Source: Carallia brachiata (taxonomy: Eukaryota; Streptophyta; Magnoliopsida; Malpighiales; Rhizophoraceae). Taken from it: a stretch of DNA of 64,000 bases. Position numbers and translations under genes: made by a program. Numbering within the stretch: the stretch's first letter is position 1; each line of letters starts with the position of its first letter. This document shows positions 12,240 through 24,392 of the stretch, piece by piece. The DNA lies in the NCBI GenBank assembly GCA_021464245.1, contig JADCRB010000040.1:10803528-10867527 (forward strand), read 5' to 3'. The notes beneath the pieces are model-generated. The model ran no database searches. It had not been told where the DNA came from and saw nothing but the letters and a program-made list of their open reading frames with translations.

Positions 12240-12990
12240 TATACATTTTTTTGAATGGTATAAATAGTAAAAGATGAAAACATAAATGTTCTATCAAAAG
12301 CTGAAACTGATTATCAAGAAGAAGAGATAGAAAACTTGTTATTACAATTCAAAGAAGACTTAGGCATAAATAAATATACGAAAATAACAGAAATAATTGG
12401 CCTAAACATAAAGTTAAACATTTTTATCTACAACCTTCTTTTCCTAACGTCATGTTTGAAGAAAAATCATATTCAGCAATAACAAATTTTGTAGAAAGTG
12501 GTATATATGAATGGTATTTAGATGGATATAGTGAACATAATATACTTCAAATGATAAAGGAAATGATAATTTGTGCAATAATAAAAAAAAAATAAAGGAA
12601 ATACTAATAAAACATGTGCATGGAACTTAATATCGAGTTTCACATGTTCATTAAAAGGATAGTGGAATAACTATTTAACTGAGTCAGAAAGGCAACTAAT
12701 AATAAATGCACAGAAACGGTTCATGATACCAGCTCAAGAAACTTCAACATCGACAGTAGAAATCAAAGAAGAAATTCAAGAGAATGTTGTAACAATTCTT
12801 ATATTTACCATAACTAAACACTTTTTAGGAGAACCTAGACAATTACATAAAAAAAATCATCAGAAATATTGTCAAACCTTAGATGTCCTACGCAACAAGA
12901 TTTTAGGTAGTATAAAGATATGTTCCTAATTAAGGTATTTCCTAAAACTGACTGTAATCATTCATACTAAAAGGAAAAATTCAGAACAAC
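12240..12990 (+). pseudogene. Pararetroviral coat-protein N-terminal remnants
   Basis: Scattered open stretches in shifting frames between the upstream fragment and the zinc-knuckle ORF, including the open piece 12723-12929. Short words around the piece end match the region just ahead of the conserved coat-protein core, in different frames. Several stops (for example TAG near 12661 and stops after 12900) break it. Confidence 0.5.
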
Positions 12991-12991
12991 T

Positions 12992-13726
12992 TTGCCCAAA
13001 TTGTTTAGTGAGAAGGTCAAACAAAAAATAAGAGATGCTCATAATAATCATATACCCTATGATTCATTATCTTATAGAGATTTAATAACATATATTAATA
13101 ATAAAGGATTACGTTTATTTACAGATATGAAATTAAAATCAAAAATAAAAAAATTAAAAGAAAGTAGAAGGGAATTAGGGTCATTTTGTGCACAATATGG
13201 ATATAAAACAATCATAGCACCTTTAAAAAAGAAAAAACAAGCAAATAAAAAATATAAGAGAAACAAATCATATAATAAGCCTGCATATAACAAATCCTAT
13301 AAAAGATATCGAAAGAATAAATATCAGCTTTCAAAAGGAAATACAGAATTTTCAAATAAAGAACAACTTTTCAAAAAAAAAAAAAGAAACATAGTATGCT
13401 ATAAATGTGGAAAACTAGGTCATTATAAGAGTCAATGCAAATTAAAAAAAAAAATTCAAATGTTAGAATTAGATGATAAGATAAAAAATAGAATAATAGC
13501 ACTCATTGAAGAAAACATAGATACAGAGAAAGAGAATTTAGATGATGAAACTGGAGACGAAATATTTCAAATTCAAGAAGATTCTTCATATTATGGTTCA
13601 GATAATAGTGAAATTCATTATGGTATATGTTGTAATAATAATTGTGAACATATAAATGTCATAACCAATGATACAAGTTTATCATTAGAAGTAATAGATA
13701 AAATATTTGATCTTGATATAAAATGA
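12992..13726 (+). CDS. Pararetroviral coat protein, C-terminal part with zinc knuckle
   Basis: The longest surviving ORF of the viral copy, 244 codons. The first 70 residues (LFSEKV, YRDLITYINNKGL, ELGSFCAQYG) match the conserved coat-protein core of the Caulimoviridae. A very Lys-rich basic stretch follows (about 78-135). A CX2CX4HX4C zinc knuckle comes next (CYKCGKLGHYKSQC, bases 13397-13438), then an acidic tail. Zinc knuckles of this type bind the packaged nucleic acid. The start used here is only the first ATG after upstream stops; the original protein began further upstream. A host CCHC protein was considered, but the flanking protease and reverse transcriptase make a viral origin much more likely. 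Confidence 0.7.
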   Translation: MPKLFSEKVKQKIRDAHNNHIPYDSLSYRDLITYINNKGLRLFTDMKLKSKIKKLKESRRELGSFCAQYGYKTIIAPLKKKKQANKKYKRNKSYNKPAYNKSYKRYRKNKYQLSKGNTEFSNKEQLFKKKKRNIVCYKCGKLGHYKSQCKLKKKIQMLELDDKIKNRIIALIEENIDTEKENLDDETGDEIFQIQEDSSYYGSDNSEIHYGICCNNNCEHINVITNDTSLSLEVIDKIFDLDIK

Positions 13727-13798
13727 GAATACCTGCTAAAACTAAAAGAATTAGTAACAGAAAAAACAGTAACTAAACCTTATATTGAATCCTATTCA

Positions 13799-14008
13799 TT
13801 GCATAAAATTTGGGAAGAAGGAAATTCATCTAAAGAAAATATAACTTTAAAAGATTTACAGGATGAAGTAAAATATCAAAAATTAGAAATAGAAATATTA
13901 AAAAGAGATGTTCAAAGATTAAAACTTAAAGTAATAAAAGAAGAAATAATTGAGAAATCTTTAAAAGAAGATAATTTTATAAATGCTATTACAAAAATGG
14001 AATTTTAA
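13799..14008 (+). pseudogene. Coiled-coil stretch between coat protein and protease of the viral copy
   Basis: A 69-codon open stretch, Lys/Glu/Leu-rich with heptad-like spacing (LQDEVKYQKLEIEILKRDV), in line with the viral reading direction. It lies directly before the protease remnant. No independent function can be assigned. Confidence 0.5.
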
Positions 14009-14009
14009 A

Positions 14010-15480
14010 AATGGTATATTGAAATTGATTTTGTCATAGGACAAGATATTTCAAAAAGAATAGTTACCTAAGTAGATTCAGGCGCTAATTTAAATTATAT
14101 TCAAGAAGGCATAATTCTCACAAAATATTATGAAAAACAACAACCTCATTAAGAAGTGAAATAATAAAAAATTTAAAATTAATTATAAATTATCAAATGC
14201 CCATATATGTAATCAAGGAATTTACTTAAAAAATACATTCATACTTGTTAAAGATTTATCACAAGCAGTTATCCTAGGGACACCATTCCTAACACAGATA
14301 TATCCAATTAAAGTTACAACAAAAGGAATAATAACCACTATAGTAGAAGAAGAGGTGTGTTTTAGATTTCTAACCAAACCTAATATATTAGAAATAAATA
14401 CATTAGAGACTAATACCATATATAAAGAAAAAGAATTAATGTTAATACAAAAACAGAAACATATTCATTTTTTAAATTAAGAAATTAATTATAAACGAAT
14501 TGAAGAACAAGAAAACTAGACAATAATTGAAAAATTTATAAAACAATTTGAAATGGAAGTTTGTTCAAATTTGCCCAATGCATTTTGGCATAAGAAGAAA
14601 CATATAATTAAACTACCATAGATAAAAGGATTTGATGAAAGAAATATTCCTACAAAAGCTAAACCAATTCAAATGAATAAAGAACTGTTAGAATATTGTA
14701 AAAAAAATAAATGATTTATTAGAAAATGTGTAATATGACCTAGAAAATCCCCTTGGTCATGTTCCACTTTTTATGTTAATAATCAACCTGAGATATAAAG
14801 AGGTGCTTCTAAACTTGTCATAAATTATAAATCATTGAATAAAGTTCTAGAATGAATAAAGTACCTAATTCCTAACAAAAGAGATTTGATTAAAAGCTTA
14901 TCAAGTGCAATTATATTTTCAAAATTTGATATGAAATCAGGGTTTTAGCAAATTCAAATTGATGAAAATGATAAATATAAAATAACTTTCACAGTACCTT
15001 TTGATCATTATGAATGGAATGTCATGCCATTTGATCTTAAAAGCACTCCATCAAAATTTCAAATTGTCATGAATGATATATTTAATCTTTATTGAAAATT
15101 TATTATTGTTTATATTGATGATGTCTTAGTATTTTCAAAATCCATAACTGAACATTTCCAACACCTAAGAAAATTTCTAAAAAATCAAAAAAGCCAATGG
15201 ACTAGTAGTCTCTGCTAGTAAAATGAAGCTATGTGAAGTTAAAACCAGATTCTTGAGTTATAACATTTATCAAGGAACAATAACACCAATTCATAGATCC
15301 ATTGAGTTTGCTAATAAGTTTCCTAATGAAATTAAAGATAAACAACAATTACAACATTTCCTAGGATGTTTAAATTTTGTTTCTGATTTTATTTCTAAGC
15401 CTAAAACTGTATGTCATCCTTTATACAAAAGACTTAGTAAAAAGCCTCTTGAGCGGAGTCAAGAAATGACTCAAATAGTC
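14010..15480 (+). pseudogene. Pararetroviral protease and reverse transcriptase, multiply interrupted
   Basis: The aspartic protease signature VDSGAN starts at 14072 immediately after an in-frame TAA (14069-14071). Reverse transcriptase follows, with words for the palm domain (FDMKSGF, then a stop; MPFDL) and the catalytic box VYIDD, YIDD at 15111-15122. A TGA (15093-15095) sits six codons before the YIDD. The connection domain survives as an open piece at 15223-15486 (LQHFLGCLNFVSDFI). Frames change repeatedly. I describe the breaks only. Confidence 0.75.
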
Positions 15481-15489
15481 ATATAGGTC

Positions 15490-15780
15490 AAATCCTTAGT
15501 CAAAAACTTACCTTGTTTAGGGATTCCTGATCTAGAAGCTTATCTTATAGTTCGAACAAATGCTTCAAACTTAGGTTATGGAGGACTACTAAAGCAACGT
15601 ATAAATTCAAAGGAGTCCATATTATATATCATTGAGGTATTTGGCATGGACCTCAAGTCAATTATTCAACTGTCAAAAAGGAAGTCTTATATATAGTATT
15701 ATGTATAATAGTTTTTCAAGATGATATTTTCAATAAAAAAAAATTATTAAAAATAGATTGCCAACCAGCTTGAGATCCAT
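15490..15780 (+). pseudogene. Pararetroviral RNase H remnant
   Basis: In broken frames, the region shows an RNase H-like beginning (RTNASNLGYGG; the catalytic Asp of a D-A/T-S signature appears as Asn) and a later KIDCQPA-like word near 15750. Stops and frame changes follow, and similarity fades by about 15.8 kb. Confidence 0.55.
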
Positions 15781-15789
15781 GAGATATCA

Positions 15790-18160
15790 AATATGATTAA
15801 AAAAGTACCAACATATGTCCATAGGAGGACTATGAAATTTTCAGTTCAATTTTGTTCAATTTTTTCGATTAACTGAAATTTTCGATTTTTTTGAACACTC
15901 CTAAATGTAGAGACTCGAACACAAGTTGTTGTGAAGGAAGATGTGTTAGATAACTATCAGACTACGATCTCGGGTGGTTACCTTGTTTATTGTAATTGTG
16001 AAACTTCCTCTATGTGCTAGCTGCATACTTAATGTGCGCCATCGTTCGTTCTCCCATGCACATCAAAATATGACTCCAAACATGCTTAACGGTGAACTAT
16101 GGGAAATTTTCTGAAGACAAGTGGAGAAAATCCAAAACTACATTGGTACATGAGGCTGGTATTCTCTCCTCAACTCAAGACTGTAAGTTATTAAGGTTAC
16201 TTTTTCAATCATTAATTATTTGGGTTAAAAGCTACCCAATAACCAAATAAAAAATTTGGTGTGTCTCTTTCCTTATTAGCTCGAGTTCGAGGCCTCGCAG
16301 CCTTACCATAGTATGCCAGCAAAGCTGTGTTAGCACTCTGTATGGGTTCATGACTCGTTAATACTGTGGTTAGGTGTGGGATAGGCCCACTAAACCCAAC
16401 AGTACTCAAATGGTAAGTCTACCCTTATTAAAGCGGTTGAACGGGACATTCAAAAACATGTATTACTTTAACTTAAGCCTACAGATGCTATCACTAATAT
16501 TCCCGCGAATATCTTTTTTCTTGGTCAAAAAAAAAAAACAAAATAAAAATTTAATCAAATACTCTTTTCTCTTTTTTTTTATAAATAAAATATAAATATT
16601 CCTCTTAAAAAATTAAATTAAACCCCCCTAAGTCCTATAGGACAATAAAACTTTTACGAGTTTGAAATTTACGTTCCAAAAGTATGTTCATAGTCATCTA
16701 AAAAAAGTAAAAGGCACTAAAAAAAAAAAAATTACTGTACATTTTGGGTGGGGGAAAATGTTTTTGTTAAAAAAAATTTTTACTTCATTGCCTTTCCAGA
16801 GATATTCTAACAATCTATATATATATAAATATACATACTAAGCTATCATAATTACTAACAAATTTGCAAATTATAAAAATAATCATATATGATTTGCAAC
16901 CTTTCTAACAATTATTATCGTAACTTATTACATAAAAAGATAATGAGAGAAAAAAAAAAGCAATAAACTAATATCTATTAATTAATTAATTAATTAGTAT
17001 AAAAAAGAAGTTTAGAGAAAACTCTCCTTTAAGTTTGGCTTCCACATGACATTTTTCTTTAAATTTTCTAATATTTTCAAAATTATTTTAATTACCCATA
17101 TTCTGAATTTTTTTTCCTTTTTTGGCTACCTAACTAATTAATAAAAATGGGACCAGATGATTTGCTTGGGAACGAATGGATAAATTCTGAGTTTCTTTCC
17201 TCATTCTTCAGTTTTGATTTGCTATATTTTAACAGAAATATGTTCTGTTTTGCAAATGATTAATTACCCATTATATCAGTTAGATTAACATTTTTCGAAG
17301 GCATCAAAGATAGAAGGGAATAATATGGTAACATTTTGCATAAAATAATTAGTCATAATTACGACAATTACATATAATTAATCAAATGATTAATTACCCA
17401 TTCATCCATCATATCACTTATACATTTAAAGACAAGATGGCATAATATGGTAACGTTTTTAAGAGATTTTCTTTTATTATTGAGCCTACTATATAAGAAA
17501 TACATTGTGCCATTGCAAATTCAACAAAAGATGTTATTAGGATGCTCCCAAGATTCTAATTGACCTAGGATTCAATCAAAAGCAGGAAAACCACATTGGA
17601 ATCATCAACAGCAAAAAAAAAGACACAATATATGACAGTAAAAGAAGAACAAAGGACAAATTTTGGCCAAAAAAAATAGTGCCAATTTAAAATTGAAAGT
17701 TGTCCTTTGCACTATCAGCCAAAAATTGGTCCTTTGTTTCCATTTCTATCTTTCAATCAAATTATTGTTCTTAATTTTATGTCAAGTTTCCGTTTCTTCT
17801 GAATATCAAAAGCTTTGACCTCCAGTATTGTATCAGATTAGTTTGTACAACTTATCGTCAAGTTCATCTTCAATCAAAAGAAGGCATCTTCTAATCTTCT
17901 CTTGTGCCAGGTAAACCATTAATTCTACATGAAATCAATTGAGTTTTTTGTAGATAGTTAAAATGATTTAAGATCTTCATATTGAAGAAAATCAAATGTG
18001 GCCATTGATTAGAAATTTGCTGCAACTGAAGGGGAAGAAAAGAAAAAGATGGCATCAAGAAAATATCCTATAACGCATGATTATGATCAGAGGAAGTATC
18101 AATGCATAAACGAAATTTTATTTTATATATATGCAGATTGGGGTAATATGATCAAACGAA
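15790..18160. other. Intergenic region without recognisable gene
   Basis: Complex sequence at 15890-16480 includes words such as CTCGAGTTCGAGGCCTCGC but no tRNA fold. A TAAT microsatellite lies at about 16976-16996. The rest is AT-rich. Confidence 0.5.
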
Positions 18161-18166
18161 TAGTAA

Positions 18167-18290
18167 AATCACTCTCAATTAGAGGCGTACAATGGGTTTA
18201 ATAAGGCGTGTGTGGGTGAGATCAAATTTACAATCACTCTCAATTAGAGGCGTACAATGGGTTTGATAGGGCGTGTGTGGGTGAGATCAA
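18167..18290 (+). repeat. Tandem duplication, two 65-bp units
   Basis: Units start at 18167 and 18232 with AATCACTCTCAATTAGAGGC and differ at only two internal positions plus the last few bases. Near identity in otherwise diverged DNA suggests a recent event. Confidence 0.9.
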
Positions 18291-18894
18291 CTTTTCTTTC
18301 ACATATTTAACATTTGTAAATTTTATAGGTTTCATATACAAATAAGATTGACAGTGGATTTTGGATTTTTTTGGTGCAGATAGACAAAAGTAGCAAGACA
18401 CAACCCGAATGTTAGAAGACTAAAGGAACTAAAGGAGACCACCATATTAAAGGAAAAAAGAAAGCTAAACAATTTGTCCAAAAAATGAAAAATGAAATAT
18501 TAATTCTATTCAAATTAGTGTTCAATTAGTCTTCTTCAGTGACTATTAATTAATCTATCATAGAATTTGAATATATAAATGTTGATTTTTGCCAAAATTG
18601 GTCATAGGAATTTGGACGAATTTTTATAATTAGAGGTTTTGTTGAATTCAAGAAAGATATCATACACATTAACTTTGCAAGTCTATATTGAGATTCTTTT
18701 TCGGAAATATGCTTCTTCTCCGATTATATGCTTTCGAAAAAAATCAATAGATAGCATTAACATCTAAACTTACGTAATTGTCTAGATATTATCTATAGAA
18801 AATTATTAACAAATCAAACACTAAAATTTATGTCATTTCAATTAAAATTATTATTTGAAAAATATTTAAAACCTGCATAATGCGGGAGCTAACC

Positions 18895-18918
18895 TCTATA
18901 TATATATATATATATATT
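18895..18918. repeat. (TA)n microsatellite
   Basis: Uninterrupted TATATA run of about 20 bases. Confidence 0.85.
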
Positions 18919-19162
18919 AAGCTTGAAGATTGGGAATGCCATGTGGCATACTGCTTAAGCTTCTTTGCCCATTTTTGTTCTACTTTTTTTTTTTTGTTAA
19001 CTTTTACAAAAGTGTCTCTCTCTATATGTTAAATTATTAAACTTCTTCTATCATCACTAATAACCTATTAATGATATTATTTTTGAATTTATACTTTTCA
19101 ACTTCCAATACATGCATTTGAAGTATTATGTTGTCACACTTCTCAATTTCCAACGTTTTTAA

Positions 19163-19818
19163 GGGGGGTGTTTGTTTTTGGGGTAGGAGGCTGCCATTGC
19201 TGCTGCTGTTATGAAAAATAGGAATTTAGGTACTTGGTAAAAATTTTTAGACTGCTGTTTACGTTGCATTTGGCTCTTATTAGCTGCTGTCGACAAAACT
19301 GGATGAAGGTTACTTTTCGAACTTATCAACAAACGATAGTTTTTGTTTTGACACAATTGTCCGCTGTGTAATAGCATACAAACTTTACAAACCCACACCT
19401 GTGGGGTAAGTTACATAATAAAAAATAATATGATTTTGAAGATACATTCATAATACTTATTTTTATTGTGTAAACGATGAATATGATTTTTTTATACATT
19501 TATTATAAATTATAATTGATTTTCAAGTCACATGAATTTTTATTTATAAATACCTCACAAGGTTAATTTATATTAACTTTAGTTTAAAAGATTATCACTT
19601 ATAATATAACAGAAATAGAATGTCTAAAATAGTCATTTTATTATTTAATCAGTAATATAAAGTCTTGATTTAATCAAACACTAGAATTCATTTTGTTCAA
19701 CAACAACAGCAAAAGCAATAGCAACAGTAAAAAGCAATAGTAATTAATAATAAATAACAACAATTAACAATCAACAATCAGTAACAGCAATTAGTAACAG
19801 ATAAACCAAATACCCCCT
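19163..19818. mobile_element. Non-autonomous DNA element, GTTTGGTTAGCTGTT-type ends (copy 1)
   Basis: The left end GGGGGGTGTTTGTTTTTGGG and the right end, read inverted (GGGGGTATTTGGTTTATCTG), form imperfect terminal inverted repeats. The interior holds the repeated words AACAGC, CAGTAAC and AATAACAGT that mark the same family at 33.9, 40.6 and 56.3 kb. No transposase is encoded. The site is flanked by a longer direct repeat (see findings). Confidence 0.55.
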
Positions 19819-19819
19819 A

Positions 19820-22780
19820 AAGGAGCAATAACTTATTAATGATACTATTCAACTTCTAATGCATGTGTTATGTTGTGGTTGTGCTAGCAGATTTATAAAT
19901 ATTGAAGGAGAACAGTTTTATATTGACGCGCTTTGTGTGTTTGTTTATGATTATGATATGCATGCTAAGATGTTTACTTTCCCATTTGAGGTTTTGGCTT
20001 TTTTCAACATTGTGAGTTTGATCAACCCTTTGTTTAAAAAACGTGTACAAGTTAGGTTTTTTAACCTTAAGACCGCAATTACGATGAGAAATTTCGACCT
20101 TTTTGGTGAGTTTTTTTTTTAATCTTTTTCTTTGATCTTCAATTAGGTTTTTTTTTTTTTTTAACTTCCTTGCTGTATCTCTACTTGATTTTAACTATCT
20201 ACTCTATGTTAAAGATATAGAGTCCCTTGTATTTGAACCATTTTTTATGTCTCTTTGGTTGGATATCGAAAAGAATGTGTTGTTGAAGAAAATGATAATT
20301 TGGTGTAGTTCCATAATATGAAGTTCAAAGAAGCAGTATCATGTTTCATCTCTTTAGGTATATTTACTTAGTTTTGGACTTTATCTCAGTTAATTCTTTC
20401 ATATTTGTTCTTATTTCTAGCTCATATATACAGTTGAAGCTACAATAGCTCATCAAGAAGAATCACTCTTTGTTCCATTCAATGGCCTTTCTAGGTAATT
20501 TGGAATTTCTTTTTTGTTTTTTGTTTTTTTTTGTATTTGAGGCAAAAAGAATATGACAAATTTCTTACTTAATGAGTATGTATTTGTAATATAGAAAGTG
20601 TAATCTAGGAAAAAAATTAACAAGAAATTCATACATATTGGTGAAGGAAAAATATTGGTGAGAAGATATTCATATCAAGATATTATTTTTTATTTAACAT
20701 TTGACAGTCAAGTGCCCATTGCTTATAATTTCTTTTTTTGGTTAAATTGCTTATAATTTCTTTTATATGCATATGTATACATTAGTTCATTTTTACTTAT
20801 AAATGGCTAAATGAAAAGAAAACTGTTTTTTTTTTTTCAAATTTATAGCTTTTTTGGTTGTTAATGGTACATTATAATTCAAATATTGTATTTGCAGATC
20901 CATAGATAATTGGTTCAATCAATTTGATTTTGATAATGAAAGGAGATACTATATGACTAATGAATTAGTTTTTTTTTTTTGCTAAAAGTAAGAAGGGAAC
21001 AAAAGTAAAAATATTAGAATCTTCAATTGTATTAATACTAGACATTGAGTTTTTTTTTTTTTTTAATTTATTGTTTCTATTTTACAAATTATAATTTCTC
21101 TTTTTCTTTATGGTCGGTTAGACTAAGGCATGATAATTTCTTCTTTTGGCATTTGTGTGGACTTTTGGTGAGAGTACCTTGTAACATGTTTACATATTAA
21201 TTATCTAATAAATTAATTTTTTTTACAAAATAATAAAAATTAAAATGAATTTCACACGTAACATGAATGTGTTGCTAATTAAGAATATGTTTAAGATTTA
21301 TGAAAAAAAATTATTTTTATTATATAATTTGTAACTGATGAACCTATTAATTAAAAAAAAATTCTTAGAATAATGAAGGCCACGATTGTTGGAATGGAGC
21401 TTATTAGGACCTCATATGCAAGAACTTTTTTTTTCACTTTAATAATGCATCCAAAATCCAAATGGAATCATAGCGCAGGCACAAAAAACAACAGTCAGTG
21501 GCAACTGGCAAGCAGTCGCACTCACGTGATTCGCGACAATCACCCACTGAATCTGCCAAAGATACTTCATATATTCTGCCTGTCCCACTCAAAATCTCAA
21601 ATTGACGCTTTATTTTATTTGATTTTATTTTATCTTTAATGCTTGATAAGATTCCCATCCTTTGCTGATATTATCACTTGTCATTACATGCACTTCTCTT
21701 GCTCGCACGGCCGCCCCCATTATTATTTGAAAAAAATTTAATGATTTGTTTAAATAATTTTAAAATATTTTTAAAATAATGTAAATTATTAAATAATTAA
21801 ATTTATTTAAAAAAATAATAAATTATTAAAACTATCAAATAAGAGTGTGTAAATAATTATCTATATCTAAAATCATATAATATTATGTCATTATTTTCCT
21901 TTCGGAGCTTCCAAAAAAAATAAAAACATAAAAATTGTTAATCAGTGGCTTGTGAGTTTAAGCTGAGTTATTCGTTAATTATTTATTTATTTATTTATCA
22001 AGAAAATTAAATAAATAAATAACGATGACACTGAACAGAGATTCATTTATAAATAACTATAACGATTATTAAATTTAGAATTTAACATCTACACTAATTC
22101 TCAGTATCATCCTTTTTTTTACTCGAGGAAAGCACAATTGAGAGAATTCGAACCTGTGTTACTCAAAGCTTTTGAAAACTGGCTTGAATCAGGCTGTTTG
22201 ACCAAAAAACTGAGAACTGACCAGCGATTCTGTCTAGTTAGCTCTTGAAACCTGAGCTCTTTAGAATTACCCAAAACTTATTGAACCGATTCCACTGTGA
22301 ATCAATTACAATTTTTTTTAGTTTGGTCGATTTCTGTCGTAATGATGTGACACTTTACTAGACTGCCACGTCGCCCAAAATAAACAGAAAAATTTCTACC
22401 AATTTGCATGCAAATTAGGTTTCAAACCTCTAATTTCAAAATTGTTATGCATCAATCGTATTCATAAGTAAGTTATACTTTAAAAATTATGAGTAAAAAT
22501 AACAAGAGCATTGAATAATAATAAAATTAAATACAAGTTCTTTGGCAAGTTCTGCTTGAAAAACCCAAGCCAAAACATTTTTTTTGTAAAATATTAATAT
22601 CTCATAATTATTTTATTTTTTCTTAAAAGACATTCTAATAATTAAATTTAATTTTTTTAATAATTTTAAATTTTAATTTTAAAAAAAAGAGGACGTGATA
22701 TTTATAAAAAGAGAATTACTTATTATTTAACTCAAAGCTCAGTATACTTTCTGATAAACCCAAAAAAAAAAATTATCCAT
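19820..22780. other. Intergenic region without recognisable gene
   Basis: Many poly-T tracts. The ORFs at 19859-20122 and 21373-21658 have no recognisable motif. A more complex island at about 21360-21720 is not identifiable. About 22190-22340 carries words (AACTGGCTTGAATC, TTGAACCGATTCCAC) like the hAT-like repeat at 32.3 kb and may be a fragment of it. Confidence 0.5.
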
Positions 22781-22789
22781 GTTTTATTA

Positions 22790-23320
22790 TTCTGTGTGCC
22801 TCTCGAGATTTGAACTGTGGTAAACTAGTTTTGCAAACATGGAGGCAGGGATTACGGACAAACACTAGCTAATAATGCATTCACAAAAGTTGAATGCGTG
22901 CTTCATGTTGTTCGTTTCTCCATAATGCGTGCGACGACATGATCTATATAATATATTGCTGCCAAACATAATATAATAATGTCTATTGTCATTGTGGTTC
23001 AGAATCCGTAGTGGTACAGCATCGATGATATGTCAAAAAAAAAAAAAAAACTGCCTCTATGTATAGGTATTACAAGACATGCTCACTTTTTTTTTTTTAA
23101 TATAACACATTTATTATCTTGAATGAAGAAAATATATTTTGCTTTTTCTTATGTTAATTCTATCTCTCTTAAATTTTGGATTTTCTCACATATAATATCA
23201 AGTTAATTGGACTCGTTTAAAAGGTAAGTCTAATTACAAATCTCTTAATTAGAATGATGAAATGAGGTCTAAAAGAGGGGCAAATCTAATGTAGAAACAC
23301 AAGTGAACCTGTGAGACTTG
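22790..23320 (+). repeat. Dispersed duplication, copy A
   Basis: Shares long near-identical words with 25440-25700 (TCTCGAGATTTGAACTG, ACATGGAGGCAGGGAT, TTCATGTTGTTCGTTTCTCC, ACATGATCTATATAATATAT). Its right part, from about 23075, matches 26850-27080 (CTTGAA, CTCACATATAA-like words, CCTGTGAGACTT). It encodes nothing clear. Confidence 0.8.
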
Positions 23321-23449
23321 TCAGTGGCGGAAGTCACTTATAAAAGAGCGGGGCAAATGCCCCTACTAAAGTTTTCAAAGAAGTTAGTTTGTATGTAACA
23401 TTTTTTTATATTATTAGGTTAAAAATAAACTTGATCCCCAACACTATCC

Positions 23450-24385
23450 AAATTCAAGACTAAGTACTAAGTAGAGAGAATACTATCATACGTCGAGAAC
23501 TTCAGTTAACATGCGCTAGGTACTTCTCCTCTTTTTATGTCGGTATCTTCAGGTATGAGTGCTCTTTTGTGAACGTGTTTGTTCGACACTGTAGTCGCTC
23601 TATCCCGTTTTCTATTAGTTTTTAGTTGTTATTTGTGTTTTAGTTTGGGTGTCATTTGAGCTCTCATTGTTGTGGTTGTTGCTATTGGATTCTTAGTGGT
23701 GGGTTGCTGGTTTCGTGACTGGTACTTATTTGGTGTCGTTTGGTTAGTGTTTCTTCGTTGTCCGAACGACTATCATTTGGTTTGCCTTTGGGGGTTTCTT
23801 TTCTTCCCTATCATTCCTGATCGTCTTGGTGGTCAGTGTGATGGTACGAAAGGTTCTCTGCTTTTGGTCTAGTTGGGCCGTGTACAGTGGTTTCTATAGT
23901 CGTCCAGTGATTCCGGTGGTTTGTTGTCTCTTGGGGTTTGGACTCCTAGTGGTAGGCGCATCGATGGCTTGGAGTTTCCGCTCATCCCCTGGTGCTTGCA
24001 GTCAATTTGCTGGTGGTTCGAGCAAGTTTGTTTATTTTTAGTGTAGCCTTGATGGCGTGCTGCGCCTTGTGACGGTGTTGGCTCTCACTGGCATTTCACC
24101 GGTGTCGATCCTTCCTGCTTATGGGGTGCAACTGTGGAGCTATATGGGGTGCTTTTGCCCTACGACTTGTGAGTCATCTCTATCAGACCAGTGGGCCTAG
24201 TCAGTAATGCAAGCCTTGTTATAGCCTTGTTGTATCCAGTGCTAGCGTTTTTTCTCCCTTTGGGCCTTTGGTTTGTGTGGAGTCGTTTTGGGCTTATGTA
24301 TGTACTGGTTTTTTGATCCCTGACTATGTAATGCTAGTTTAATGAAATGCATCATCTTTGTTGTTTGTTCAAAAAAAAAAAAAAA
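23450..24385 (+). mobile_element. Probable 5'-truncated LINE 3' end with poly(A) tail
   Basis: A GT/TG-rich segment (about 23520-24370), compositionally unlike its AT-rich surroundings, ends in a 16-A tail (24371-24386). A 7-bp direct repeat ACTATCC sits at 23443-23449 and right after the tail at 24386-24392, which would be the target-site duplication. The short ORFs inside have no reverse-transcriptase motif, as expected if only the 3' untranslated end was inserted. Polyadenylated retrocopy of a non-coding transcript is the alternative. Confidence 0.5.
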
Positions 24386-24392
24386 ACTATCC

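Larger units (their letters stand above)
11815..15780 (+). mobile_element. Degenerate endogenous pararetrovirus (Caulimoviridae-like)
   Basis: On one strand and in the expected order are a short fragment, coat-protein remnants ending in a zinc knuckle, a coiled-coil stretch, an aspartic protease, a reverse transcriptase with YIDD, and an RNase H remnant. No integrase, LTR or PBS is visible, which fits an endogenised pararetrovirus rather than a Ty3/gypsy element. The copy is broken by many in-frame stops and frameshifts, and no movement protein is clearly recognisable, so it cannot encode a functional virus. The genus is unresolved. Confidence 0.8.

Noticed and set aside
16255..16420. tRNA-like wording (GCTCGAGTTCGAGGCCTCGC)
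   Set aside because: There is no matching A box at the right distance and no acceptor stem or cloverleaf could be drawn.
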